9,256 nt of DNA from Propionibacteriales bacterium (lineage in GTDB: Bacteria > Actinomycetota > Actinomycetes > Propionibacteriales > Propionibacteriaceae), in contig JAKDKP010000048.1 of assembly GCA_030453285.1 (NCBI GenBank), forward strand, positions 1-9,256. Direction: 5' to 3'. The translations under genes and the position numbers were made by a program. Of the stretch, positions 1 through 6,616 are shown in pieces (position 1 is the first letter of the stretch; each line of letters starts with the position of its first letter). A model generated the notes under the pieces. The model ran no database searches. It was not told the DNA's origin and saw nothing but the letters and a program-made list of their open reading frames with translations.

Positions 1-3000
1 CCGGGTCGATGCCGACCATCGACCAGCCGGTGAAGCCGCCGTGCTCGGGCGAACCAGACGGGTTCTTGCCGGAGTTGCCGTTGATCACCCGGCTCACCCC
101 GTCCCGCGCTGATCCGTGGAAGCTGCCGACGTGCGCGTTGACCTGGGCGATCGACTTGCCCGATCCACGACGGAAGTCCGCCAGCCGATCGGCCAGGGCA
201 CCGGCCTCGTACCGGTCAGTGAGTTGGCTGGCCTTGTCGGGCTGCGGATCGTCCACCGGATGGTGGTTGAACACCACGACACCGGTGACGCCGGGGTCGG
301 TGGTCGCCGACCTCAGCTCCCGCTCGAGCATCCGCAGTTGATCAGTGCTGCCGCCGGGATGCAGACCACCCGAGGAGGAGTCCAGCGTGATGATCTTGGT
401 CTTCTTGATCACGCGAGTGGTGGCGGTGTCGCCGAAGATGGCTGCGAAGTTGCTGATCGAGCCGCCCATCACTTCGTGATTTCCGGGCCCGTACACCCAC
501 GGCACGGTCGTGCCCACCTCCTCGGTGAGCACCTTCTTGGCCAGGTCGATGTGGGCCGGACTGTCCTCATCGACCAGATCTCCGTTGATCACCAGCAGGT
601 CAGGCTTGGCGGCGACGACCTCACGCAGCGCTCGCCGTCCCGCCTTGACCAGGTCGGAGTCGGGATTGCGGGCGACGAACTGGGTGTCAGAGACCGTCGC
701 GATCCGCAACGGACGGTCATCGGTGGTGCCGTTGGTGATGATCGATGGATCGGTCGGCCACCTCGTCTCGGGCAGGTCCACCGCGGCCGGCACCTGGGCC
801 CGCAGATCAGCAATCTCCAGCCGATCGGTGTAACTGACATCGGATCGGGTCTCCATGAAGCGGATCGCGGTCAACGTCAGTGGGTACGGGGTGCCGGCGG
901 GGACGGCGAAGGTCACCTTCCGCCAGCCCTGCCAGCTGATCAACGCACCGTCGAGATTGGTGCTGGTCCCGTCGCCCTTGGTCACCTGGAGTCGCGGCCA
1001 CTCGCCCTTGCCGGTGCCCTTGATCCACAGCGACAGTGACTGTGGTTGGCCCTTGATCGCGATCGGTGTTGCCGGTAGGGCGAACATGCCGCGGGTCGCG
1101 GTGCTGGTGGAGAAATCGAAGTCGAGGGCCATCGCCGGCCCGCCCTCGGGACCGGTTGCCGATTCCAGGGTTCCGGTGGCGCGGGCCGTCTGCGGCTTCC
1201 AGTCCGCCACGTCAGCGAAGTCGGCCAGTTCGACATCCTCGGTGCCGATGGTCACCGGGACGGTGGCGGTCTGCCCGGCGACGGTGAACTCCACGCTCGA
1301 GGTCGTCGCGCCGCGCACCGGGGTGACGGTGAACGCGTCAAGTCCCTTCGGCGTCACCGCAACACCCTTGGACGCCTTGGCGGTCACATCGCGGGTCTCG
1401 ACCGGTACGCGATTGCCGTCACCGTCGATGGCGGTCAACCGTACGATGCCCGACGTCTTGTCATCGGGCAGGGCCAGCAGCGCGCTGGACGGCTCGATAG
1501 CGGTGACCTTCCCGTACACGTTGATCGTGGTGTCGTCACTTCTGGGGACCCCACCGGCGGTGCTGTCGGTGGCGGTCACCGTGGCGACCCCGGGTTTGGC
1601 GCCGCGCAGCACGACGTTGCGGCCGTCGGGCCTGTCGCTGGTCTGCTCGATCCGTGCCGCGGGATCGGCGACGCCGACCTTCGCCGAGGTGGGGGTGAGG
1701 GCCAGGTTGGCGTCCAGGCCGGTGGCCAGCAGGGTGCGGCTCAGCCCGGTCAGGGTGGCGTGTGCGGCATCGTTCGTGACCCCGGCCGGCGACTGCAGGG
1801 CCGGCCGCAGTCGTACCCCCGGCACGGTCGGTGTGGTGGCGGTGGAGCGGAACACCAACGCGTTGGAGTCCAACCGCTGACTGCCGTCCGATGGACGGTT
1901 GATCAACTGCAGATCGCTGGTCCCGGCCGGCCGGGCGGCCAGCGTGGTGGATCCGCCGCCATCGAGGTTCACCGCATTCCAGACACCGAGATCGGCCATG
2001 AAGCGCGCCAACTCCTGGATCGTCATGCCGTGCGCGTCGCCGGCGCGACCATCGATGGTGACCACCTTGATCGAGGCGCCGTCCTTGCTGACTCCCACGG
2101 CCGTACGGGCGGCCGTGACCTGGTCGGCGGTGCCGATCTTCCCGTCGGTGAGCAGTCGCTGATCACCGCCGACGGCCAGGTCGACCTCGGCCGAGGCCTG
2201 GACGGCCAGCTCCGCAGGGGTGCCTAGCGCCACCGCGGCCAGTCGATCGCCGGCCGTGCCACGGGCCACGAGCACCGAGGTGCCCTGCTTGGTCGGAGCG
2301 ACGGCCGCGGCACGGTCGGTGGTGTTGCCGGTCACCGTGCCGTCGATGACTGTGAGCACCCGTACGGCTTCGTCTGCGGTCAGCAACCGGGTCAGCGGAT
2401 GTGTGCCCCACGCGGAGTTGAACAGACCGATCGAGTTCTGCTCGAAGGTGGGGGAGTTCACCGATCCGAGCTTCTCGGTCCGGCCATCGACGGTCAGCGT
2501 CGCGCCAGACATCAGGCTCTGCACTGCCGCCTTGCCATTGGCGATCGTGAACGTCTGCCGGGGCTGTCCCGGCAGCGTCCGGACCCCGGTCTTCGATGAC
2601 ACGTTCGCCCCGATCGGAGCGTCGGAGGCGTTCATGTCGAAGTAGTCACCGTTGACCGCGGCGACCGCCTTGGCACCGCGGGCGAAGCCCTCGACGGTCT
2701 CGTTGCTGCCCGAGACCGTGCCGCCGTCGGCCACATCCAGCGACAGCGATTCGGTGCCCAGGTCGGCATCCATCACCTGACCAGTCACCCATCCGCCCGG
2801 CTGGAGGCGCCGGAAGTTGGTGAGCGTGAGACCTGGCGCGATTTCGCTGACTCCCGAACTGAGCAGGGCGCTGTCGCCCTTGGTCAGTGCGGCGGCCGTG
2901 GCGGCCACCTGGTCGCCCTCGGCACGGGCCGTGGTTGGTGGAGCGAGCAGCAGCGGCAGCGCCAGCACCGCTGCCAGGGCGAGGGCCGTACGACGGAGGA

Positions 3001-3010
3001 GACGTGACAC
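1..3010 (-). CDS. Secreted phosphodiester glycosidase (NAGPA-type) / metallophosphoesterase fusion, 3' end cut by window
   Basis: The frame stays open for 1003 residues and runs off the left edge, so the C-terminus is missing. I chose the GTG start because GAAAGG lies 8 bases upstream and a clear signal peptide follows (basic MSRLLRRT, hydrophobic core, cleavage near TARA|EG, about residue 32). Residues ~100-390 match the phosphodiester glycosidase family (DUF2233/NAGPA): NGDYFDMN at 120-127 and the hallmark NLDGGGSTT at 348-356. Residues ~400-590 look like bacterial Ig-like repeats and ~592-740 like a galactose-binding-type module; both are weaker calls. From ~765 follows a calcineurin-like phosphoesterase with SDTQ (D775), GDLVD (D811), GNHE (N844, H845), NHHP (H916, H917) and H960/H965. 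The first motif is DTQ rather than DxH, which I recall from other members. Family knowledge: NAGPA enzymes hydrolyse sugar-1-phosphodiesters. Inference: it acts outside the membrane on wall or extracellular glycopolymers. Confidence 0.88.
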   Translation of the reverse strand, partial: MSRLLRRTALALAAVLALPLLLAPPTTARAEGDQVAATAAALTKGDSALLSSGVSEIAPGLTLTNFRRLQPGGWVTGQVMDADLGTESLSLDVADGGTVSGSNETVEGFARGAKAVAAVNGDYFDMNASDAPIGANVSSKTGVRTLPGQPRQTFTIANGKAAVQSLMSGATLTVDGRTEKLGSVNSPTFEQNSIGLFNSAWGTHPLTRLLTADEAVRVLTVIDGTVTGNTTDRAAAVAPTKQGTSVLVARGTAGDRLAAVALGTPAELAVQASAEVDLAVGGDQRLLTDGKIGTADQVTAARTAVGVSKDGASIKVVTIDGRAGDAHGMTIQELARFMADLGVWNAVNLDGGGSTTLAARPAGTSDLQLINRPSDGSQRLDSNALVFRSTATTPTVPGVRLRPALQSPAGVTNDAAHATLTGLSRTLLATGLDANLALTPTSAKVGVADPAARIEQTSDRPDGRNVVLRGAKPGVATVTATDSTAGGVPRSDDTTINVYGKVTAIEPSSALLALPDDKTSGIVRLTAIDGDGNRVPVETRDVTAKASKGVAVTPKGLDAFTVTPVRGATTSSVEFTVAGQTATVPVTIGTEDVELADFADVADWKPQTARATGTLESATGPEGGPAMALDFDFSTSTATRGMFALPATPIAIKGQPQSLSLWIKGTGKGEWPRLQVTKGDGTSTNLDGALISWQGWRKVTFAVPAGTPYPLTLTAIRFMETRSDVSYTDRLEIADLRAQVPAAVDLPETRWPTDPSIITNGTTDDRPLRIATVSDTQFVARNPDSDLVKAGRRALREVVAAKPDLLVINGDLVDEDSPAHIDLAKKVLTEEVGTTVPWVYGPGNHEVMGGSISNFAAIFGDTATTRVIKKTKIITLDSSSGGLHPGGSTDQLRMLERELRSATTDPGVTGVVVFNHHPVDDPQPDKASQLTDRYEAGALADRLADFRRGSGKSIAQVNAHVGSFHGSARDGVSRVINGNSGKNPSGSPEHGGFTGWSMVGIDP

Positions 3011-3043
3011 AGGTGGAGCCTTTCGACGTGGCCCCCGACGGGA

Positions 3044-3072
3044 ACCGTTTTCCGCTCGACTCCACCAGTCAA
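3044..3072 (-). promoter_or_regulatory. Possible promoter of the glycosidase-phosphoesterase gene
   Basis: On the minus strand TTGACT (3072-3067) is a good -35 match. It is followed after 17 bases by AACGGT (3049-3044), a weak -10 match. The spacing would put the start of transcription about 25-30 bases before the GTG start at 3010, leaving room for the GAAAGG ribosome site. The poor -10 keeps this tentative. Confidence 0.3.
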
Positions 3073-3091
3073 CCGTCACAGCCGGGTGAAC

Positions 3092-3105
3092 ACCAGATGT
3101 CTGGT
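3092..3105. promoter_or_regulatory. 14-base perfect palindrome ACCAGATGTCTGGT, possible operator
   Basis: ACCAGA is followed by TG and then its exact reverse complement TCTGGT. It lies in the 133-base gap between the methionine aminopeptidase stop and the glycosidase start, upstream of the candidate -35 box. It could bind a dimeric regulator or form a short RNA hairpin after the aminopeptidase gene. There is no T-tract, so a classical terminator is unlikely. Confidence 0.3.
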
Positions 3106-3117
3106 CACATCAACAAT

Positions 3118-3140
3118 GGGGACACTTTGGCCGGGGACAC
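3118..3140. repeat. Direct repeat GGGGACAC x2, 15-base period
   Basis: GGGGACAC occurs at 3118-3125 and again at 3133-3140, immediately after the methionine aminopeptidase stop codon (3144-3146 on the minus strand). The copies are separated by 7 bases. They could be coincidence in GC-rich DNA or a tandem protein-binding site. Confidence 0.3.
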
Positions 3141-3143
3141 CCG

Positions 3144-3992
3144 TCAGGGCACGGTGAGGATGTCGGCTCCGGTATCGGTGACCACGATCGACTGCTCGAA
3201 CTGGGCCACCCGCGAACCATCGGAGGTCAGCACAGTCCAGTTGTCGTCCCACATGTACCACTCGTGCGTACCGAGGGTGATCATCGGCTCGATGGTGAAG
3301 GTCATACCGGGCTGCATCACGGTGTCGAAGCGCGGTTCGTCGTAGTGCGGAATCACCAGCCCCGAATGGAAGGCGGTGTGCACGCCATGACCGGTGTAGT
3401 CGGTAACCACCCCGTACCCGAACCGCTGGGCGAACTTCTCGATCACCCGGCCGATCACGTTGACCTGGCGGCCGGGTCGGACCGCCTTGATGCCGCGGTT
3501 CATCGCCTCCCGGGTGCGCTCGGTCAGCAGGCGCGACTCCTCGTCGACGTCCCCGCAGAAGAAGGTGCCGCAGTTGTCGCCATGCACACCCCCGATGAAG
3601 GCGGTGACGTCGATCTTGACCAGGTCGCCGTCCTCGAGCGGGCGACTGTCGGGGATGCCGTGGCAGATCACCTCGTTGATCGAGGTGCAGACCGACTTCG
3701 GGAAGCCCCGATAGCCCAGCGTCGACGGGTAGGCGCCGTGGTCACACATGTATTCGTGGGCGATCCGGTCCAGCTCGTCGGTGGTCACACCGGGCGTGAT
3801 CGCGTCGGCGGCAGCCTGCATGGCTCGGGCGGCGATGCCGCCGGCGATCCGCATCTTCTCGATCGTCTCGGCCGACTGCACGTGGCTTCCTGCGTACGGC
3901 TTCGGCGCCTTCCTCCCGACGTACTCGGGACGCGCAATGGTGGCCGGTACCTGACGGACGGGGCTGATGGTGGCAGGCTTGATCGCAGTCAC
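3144..3992 (-). CDS. map: Type I methionine aminopeptidase with actinobacterial N-terminal extension
   Basis: A 282-residue cytoplasmic enzyme that removes the initiator methionine from new proteins. All five metal ligands of the family are present: D128 and D139 (KIDVT...HGDN), H202 (TGHGVHT), E235 (TIEPM) and E266 (QFEQS). The substrate-pocket histidines H111 (CHGIP) and H209 (FHSG) are also there. The first ~40 residues (SPVRQVP, RPEYVG, KPYAG) match the proline-rich linker I remember from mycobacterial MapB (type Ic), suggested to contact the ribosome. The start is GTG at 3992: there is no Shine-Dalgarno sequence, but a TAGACT box ends 7 bases upstream, which fits a leaderless mRNA. The frame remains open far upstream to 5099, but that part overlaps the serpin gene and has no family character. 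The gene is divergent from the small SPOR-like gene, 41 bases away. Confidence 0.95.
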   Translation of the reverse strand: MTAIKPATISPVRQVPATIARPEYVGRKAPKPYAGSHVQSAETIEKMRIAGGIAARAMQAAADAITPGVTTDELDRIAHEYMCDHGAYPSTLGYRGFPKSVCTSINEVICHGIPDSRPLEDGDLVKIDVTAFIGGVHGDNCGTFFCGDVDEESRLLTERTREAMNRGIKAVRPGRQVNVIGRVIEKFAQRFGYGVVTDYTGHGVHTAFHSGLVIPHYDEPRFDTVMQPGMTFTIEPMITLGTHEWYMWDDNWTVLTSDGSRVAQFEQSIVVTDTGADILTVP

Positions 3993-4011
3993 CCGGCCAA
4001 GTCTAGGCCGG
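3993..4011. promoter_or_regulatory. Inverted repeat CCGGCC-7-GGCCGG in the divergent map / SPOR-like promoter region
   Basis: Perfect 6-base arms (3993-3998 and 4006-4011) flank a 7-base spacer. Read on the minus strand the spacer is TAGACTT, which contains the candidate -10 box of map. The near arm ends directly at the map GTG. Position and symmetry fit an operator, but binding is not shown. Confidence 0.45.
4000..4005 (-). promoter_or_regulatory. Candidate -10 box (TAGACT) for a leaderless map transcript
   Basis: TAGACT fits the TANNNT pattern of actinobacterial sigma-70-type -10 boxes. Only 7 bases separate it from the GTG at 3992, so transcription should begin at or next to the start codon. 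A possible -35 (CTGACT, 4031-4026) is 20 bases upstream, longer than ideal. Confidence 0.45.
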
Positions 4012-4033
4012 TCCGATCCACGAGGAGTCAGCC

Positions 4034-4228
4034 ATGGCCCAAGGTGATTTCTACTACTGCCTTGATCACAAGACCGTCGAACCGTACGAAGGCTGCAAGT
4101 CAGGATCGCGGCTCGGGCCCTATCCCAACCGGGCCGCGGCCGAGAGCGCCCTGGCCACCGTCGCCGAGCGCAACGACGAGTGGGACGAGGATCCCCAGTG
4201 GAACGACGAGGAGCAGGACAAGGCCTGA
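4034..4228 (+). CDS. Small SPOR-like protein, 64 residues, divergent from map
   Basis: The only convincing plus-strand gene. A strong ribosome site GAGGAG (4022-4027) sits 6 bases before the ATG. The protein begins [20 protein letters not shown], continues with [17 protein letters not shown] and an alpha-helical stretch, and ends in a very acidic tail ([18 protein letters not shown]). The LGPY-x-x-R-x-x-A-x-x-AL pattern resembles the short actinobacterial proteins named SPOR domain-containing protein, sometimes mislabelled methionine aminopeptidase in databases because of their neighbourhood (recollection). There is no signal peptide or membrane segment, so it is probably cytoplasmic. The two cysteines (YYCLD, GCKSG) could be a pair. 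Function is unknown. It converges on the serpin gene with a 33-base gap and no clear terminator hairpin. Confidence 0.8.
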   Translation: MAQGDFYYCLDHKTVEPYEGCKSGSRLGPYPNRAAAESALATVAERNDEWDEDPQWNDEEQDKA

Positions 4229-4261
4229 GCCCTGGCTGAGGAGGGGCGCGAGCGGGCCTGG

Positions 4262-5533
4262 TCAGTCCGCGGTCTGGGTGGGATCGCTGACCCAGCCGAC
4301 CAGCAGCGGCAGGCGGGACTCGACGTCGTGCACGATCCAGGCGAAGGGCCGATCGGCCACCAGCACGCGCTGATCGATGTTCGCGCTGACTGGCACCATC
4401 ACCGCAACGGTGGCTGCCGCCGCCTCGGTGCCCTGTTCGTCGACCTTGATCCACCCCTGGTGCACGAGGGTGGCCACCTTCAAAGTGCGCTCGGTCATCT
4501 CGGTGAGTTCGGCCTGGTCGGTGAACAGTCTCGACATCCCCAACGACGACAGCGTGGGTATCAGATCGAACCCGGAGCGAACCGAGAACGTCGGCATGGT
4601 CACCGCGACCGAGGCGGCCTGCATGCCGGTCAGGATGCTGGTCAGGCCGCCATCGCCCAGGTGCTCGAGCAGTGCCTTGCTGCGGCCCTGGGCAGGAAGC
4701 ACAACGGTCATCGCCAGTTCGGTCCCCAGGTACGGGATCGTGGCGGCTTCCCAGTCGGCGCCCCTGCCGTACGCGATCCCGCTGTCCTGACTCATCATGT
4801 CGGCGCGCACTGCGCCTCTGGTCGTGGTGAACTCGCCCTCGGCCGGCTGCTCGAAAGCCCGCTGCCACGGGGCCTTCAGATAGAGCGCGTTGGCGAGTGC
4901 CAGTTCCGAATTCGACCCGATGTCCCCGGCACCGATGAGGTCGGTGATCTTGTCGTGCGTGGCTCCGGCCACCCATTCGTTGATCGTGGTCGCGGCCGTT
5001 TCGGGGGTGGTGAAGTCGATTTCTGCCATGCCCGTGCCGTACCACTGCGCCAGCACGTCCAGGAACGGTCGAAGCCATGTGATGCCCCGCTGGCCCCACG
5101 CCATCTGCGCGAGATCGAGGACCACCTCACCGGAACGATCGCTCGGGCCGACCCGCTTCCCGTTGCGGGTGGCGAGGGTCTGCAGAGTGGTGTTCACCCC
5201 CGTGTTCAGGGTGTCGAGATCCGGCCACGTGAGGGTGGCGTCCATCTCGTCGGCGGTCTGTCCGGTCGCGCCGTTGCGGACCATCGCCAGCACGATCAAC
5301 ACCGACAGTGGCGACATCACCACATTGGTGTCGCGCTCGACCGCAGCCAACAGCTTGCCGCTGACGTCGCTCACCGAGGCCCGTACGGCGTCGTTGACTC
5401 CGGCGTCGGCCGGCCGTCGTGCGAGGTCAGAGGTCGCGAGCTTCGGCGACCCCGCGGAGCACCCACTCACGCCGAGCGCCAGCGCTCCCAGCCCCAGCGA
5501 CAGGGAGACTCCGATCAGGGTGCGTCGGTCCAT
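4262..5533 (-). CDS. Serpin-family serine protease inhibitor, lipoprotein
   Basis: A 423-residue protein of normal serpin length plus a lipoprotein signal: MDRRTLIG, a hydrophobic core, then GVSGC with the lipid-modified Cys at 25. I chose the ATG at 5533 because AAGGA lies 9 bases upstream and the signal peptide starts there; an ATG at 5578 would add a polar leader. Serpin signatures are present in order: [17 protein letters not shown] near 73-89, [13 protein letters not shown] at 215-227, the hinge [10 protein letters not shown] at 366-375, and the C-terminal ADRPFAWIV...VGWVSDP. Inhibitory serpins need small residues at P12-P9; here all four are Ala with Thr at P14 and P8. Aligned on alpha-1-antitrypsin (family knowledge), P1 is V382 and P1' is S383, with Pro at P2. 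The protein would sit on the outer face of the membrane and trap serine proteases of elastase-like preference (inference). The gene follows the permease by 75 bases and could be co-transcribed. Confidence 0.93.
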   Translation of the reverse strand: MDRRTLIGVSLSLGLGALALGVSGCSAGSPKLATSDLARRPADAGVNDAVRASVSDVSGKLLAAVERDTNVVMSPLSVLIVLAMVRNGATGQTADEMDATLTWPDLDTLNTGVNTTLQTLATRNGKRVGPSDRSGEVVLDLAQMAWGQRGITWLRPFLDVLAQWYGTGMAEIDFTTPETAATTINEWVAGATHDKITDLIGAGDIGSNSELALANALYLKAPWQRAFEQPAEGEFTTTRGAVRADMMSQDSGIAYGRGADWEAATIPYLGTELAMTVVLPAQGRSKALLEHLGDGGLTSILTGMQAASVAVTMPTFSVRSGFDLIPTLSSLGMSRLFTDQAELTEMTERTLKVATLVHQGWIKVDEQGTEAAAATVAVMVPVSANIDQRVLVADRPFAWIVHDVESRLPLLVGWVSDPTQTAD

Positions 5534-5608
5534 GGTTGGCGATCCTTCGTGGGTGCAGTGGGTCCTCCACCGTGACACGTCGTGTGGTCCGCCAGGGTTG
5601 TCACCGGA

Positions 5609-6616
5609 TCAGTTGGTGATGTCCTTGGTGGTGAAACGTGCCCACGCGGAGAGCCAGAACACCACGGCGTACGAGGCGAAGATCCCGAGACCGCGCAGCA
5701 TGTTGTCCAGCGGCAGGGGATCGCGGAGCACGTCGGCGAAGGCCATCAGGTGGCTGGTGATCAACCAGGGGTGCAACCAGGCGAGCTGTTCGATCGCGCC
5801 CAGGATGGTGCAGACGATGACGAAGATCATCACCGCGATCGTGGCCGCGATTGGTTGCTCGGTGAGGGTCGAGACGAAGAGTCCGACGGCGGCGATCGCG
5901 CCGAGGGCACACGTCAGGTAGGCCACGCCGACGAGCAGGCGCATGACAGTGTTGCCGAGATCGAGTTGGGTTCCCGAGAGGGTGGTCAGCGGTCCCAAGC
6001 CGAAGAGCAATCCGCCGGCAATGAGGCCGGCCACCACGATGGTGCCGACACCGATCAGCGCCCCGATGCACAAGGAGAGGTACTTCACCGCCAGGATCCG
6101 GGTCCGCCCGACCGGCACGGTGAGCAGATAGCGCAGGGTGCCCTGGTTGGCCTCGCCGGCGATCGCGTCCCCCGACAGCATGGCGATCGCCAGCGGCAGA
6201 AACATCGCAATCTCCACGCCCAGTGCCGCCAAGGGCACCAGCACACCGTTGCCCTGCGCCAGGGACATCAGGTCCGCCCCGCGGCCGGACGATCCCCACA
6301 CCGCGCCCGCAATGGCCATGATGATCGGTACCGCGGCCAGCACCAGCAGTCCGGCCTGGTTGCGGCGCCGGCCGATGATCAACCTCAGTTCCGAGGCAAG
6401 GAAGCGGCCCGGACGTTTCGACGCGCTCGTTCCTCGCGTGCTCAACGACCGAGTGGGGCGGGCCGGTTCTTGCTTGCTCGAGGAAAGGTCCTGCGGCGAC
6501 AGATCCGGGGTCGATGATGGACCGGCATCGGAACCTTGGTTGAGCAAGTTCGACGAGGGACGAGGAGGACGCGTCGAAACCTCAGAATCGGTCGGATCGT
6601 GCTCAGTGGGCGACAT
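5609..6616 (-). CDS. ABC-2 type transporter permease
   Basis: A 335-residue membrane protein with about six predicted helices: ~88-107, ~125-147, ~180-206, ~224-248, ~256-275 and ~309-326. The cytoplasmic loop EANQGTLRYLLTVPVGRTRIL (154-174), with E, G, T and R residues typical of ABC-2 permeases of the drug/antibiotic-export class, follows helix 2. I chose ATG 6616 because a GGGGAGGG ribosome site precedes it by about 6 bases; it lies 14 bases inside the ATPase gene, so the two are translationally coupled. The stretch from ~13 to ~68 is low-complexity, Ser/Pro/Arg-rich and absent from typical relatives. It coincides with an inverted repeat element (6415-6580) that appears inserted in frame. 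It is the partner of the ATPase encoded just upstream. The substrate is not visible in the sequence. Confidence 0.9.
   Translation of the reverse strand: MSPTEHDPTDSEVSTRPPRPSSNLLNQGSDAGPSSTPDLSPQDLSSSKQEPARPTRSLSTRGTSASKRPGRFLASELRLIIGRRRNQAGLLVLAAVPIIMAIAGAVWGSSGRGADLMSLAQGNGVLVPLAALGVEIAMFLPLAIAMLSGDAIAGEANQGTLRYLLTVPVGRTRILAVKYLSLCIGALIGVGTIVVAGLIAGGLLFGLGPLTTLSGTQLDLGNTVMRLLVGVAYLTCALGAIAAVGLFVSTLTEQPIAATIAVMIFVIVCTILGAIEQLAWLHPWLITSHLMAFADVLRDPLPLDNMLRGLGIFASYAVVFWLSAWARFTTKDITN
6415..6580. repeat. Dispersed-repeat-like element with inverted ends, inserted in frame in the permease gene
   Basis: GTTTCGACGCG at 6415-6425 is repeated as its exact reverse complement CGCGTCGAAAC at 6570-6580. 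An inner pair, TGCTCAAC (6439-6446) and GTTGAGCA (6539-6546), is also exact. The left arm, with CTCGTTCCTCGCG between these two words, closely resembles an interspersed repeat I remember from Propionibacteriales genomes (TTTCGAC...CTCGTTCCTCGCTCGCTCAAC). The right arm is more divergent. The element covers codons 13-68 of the permease, contains no stop in that frame, and encodes VSTRPPRPSS... and ...RSLSTRGTSASKR, which look disordered. Confidence 0.7.

Noticed and set aside
116..1880. Long plus-strand reading frames (116-1039 and 855-1880)
   Set aside because: They mirror the glycosidase-phosphoesterase gene on the minus strand, whose motifs are unmistakable. The plus-strand translations show no domain and only biased composition.
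4229..4261. Bidirectional terminator between the SPOR-like and serpin genes
   Set aside because: Only a 4-base stem (AGCC-CT-GGCT) is visible and there is no T-tract on either strand.
3993..5099. Upstream extension of the methionine aminopeptidase frame to 5099
   Set aside because: The added part is Arg/Gly/His-rich noise overlapping the serpin gene in another frame. The family N-terminus begins at GTG 3992.
4328..5575. Plus-strand frame of 415 residues
   Set aside because: It is antisense to the serpin gene, has no recognisable domain, and lacks a ribosome site as good as that of the serpin.
5534..5578. Alternative serpin start at ATG 5578
   Set aside because: It would put 15 polar residues before the lipoprotein signal. 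ATG 5533 has AAGGA at good distance.
5534..5608. Operator-like ACACGACGTGT palindrome before the serpin gene
   Set aside because: The 5-base arms with one central base are too short to separate from chance, and no promoter boxes lie near them.
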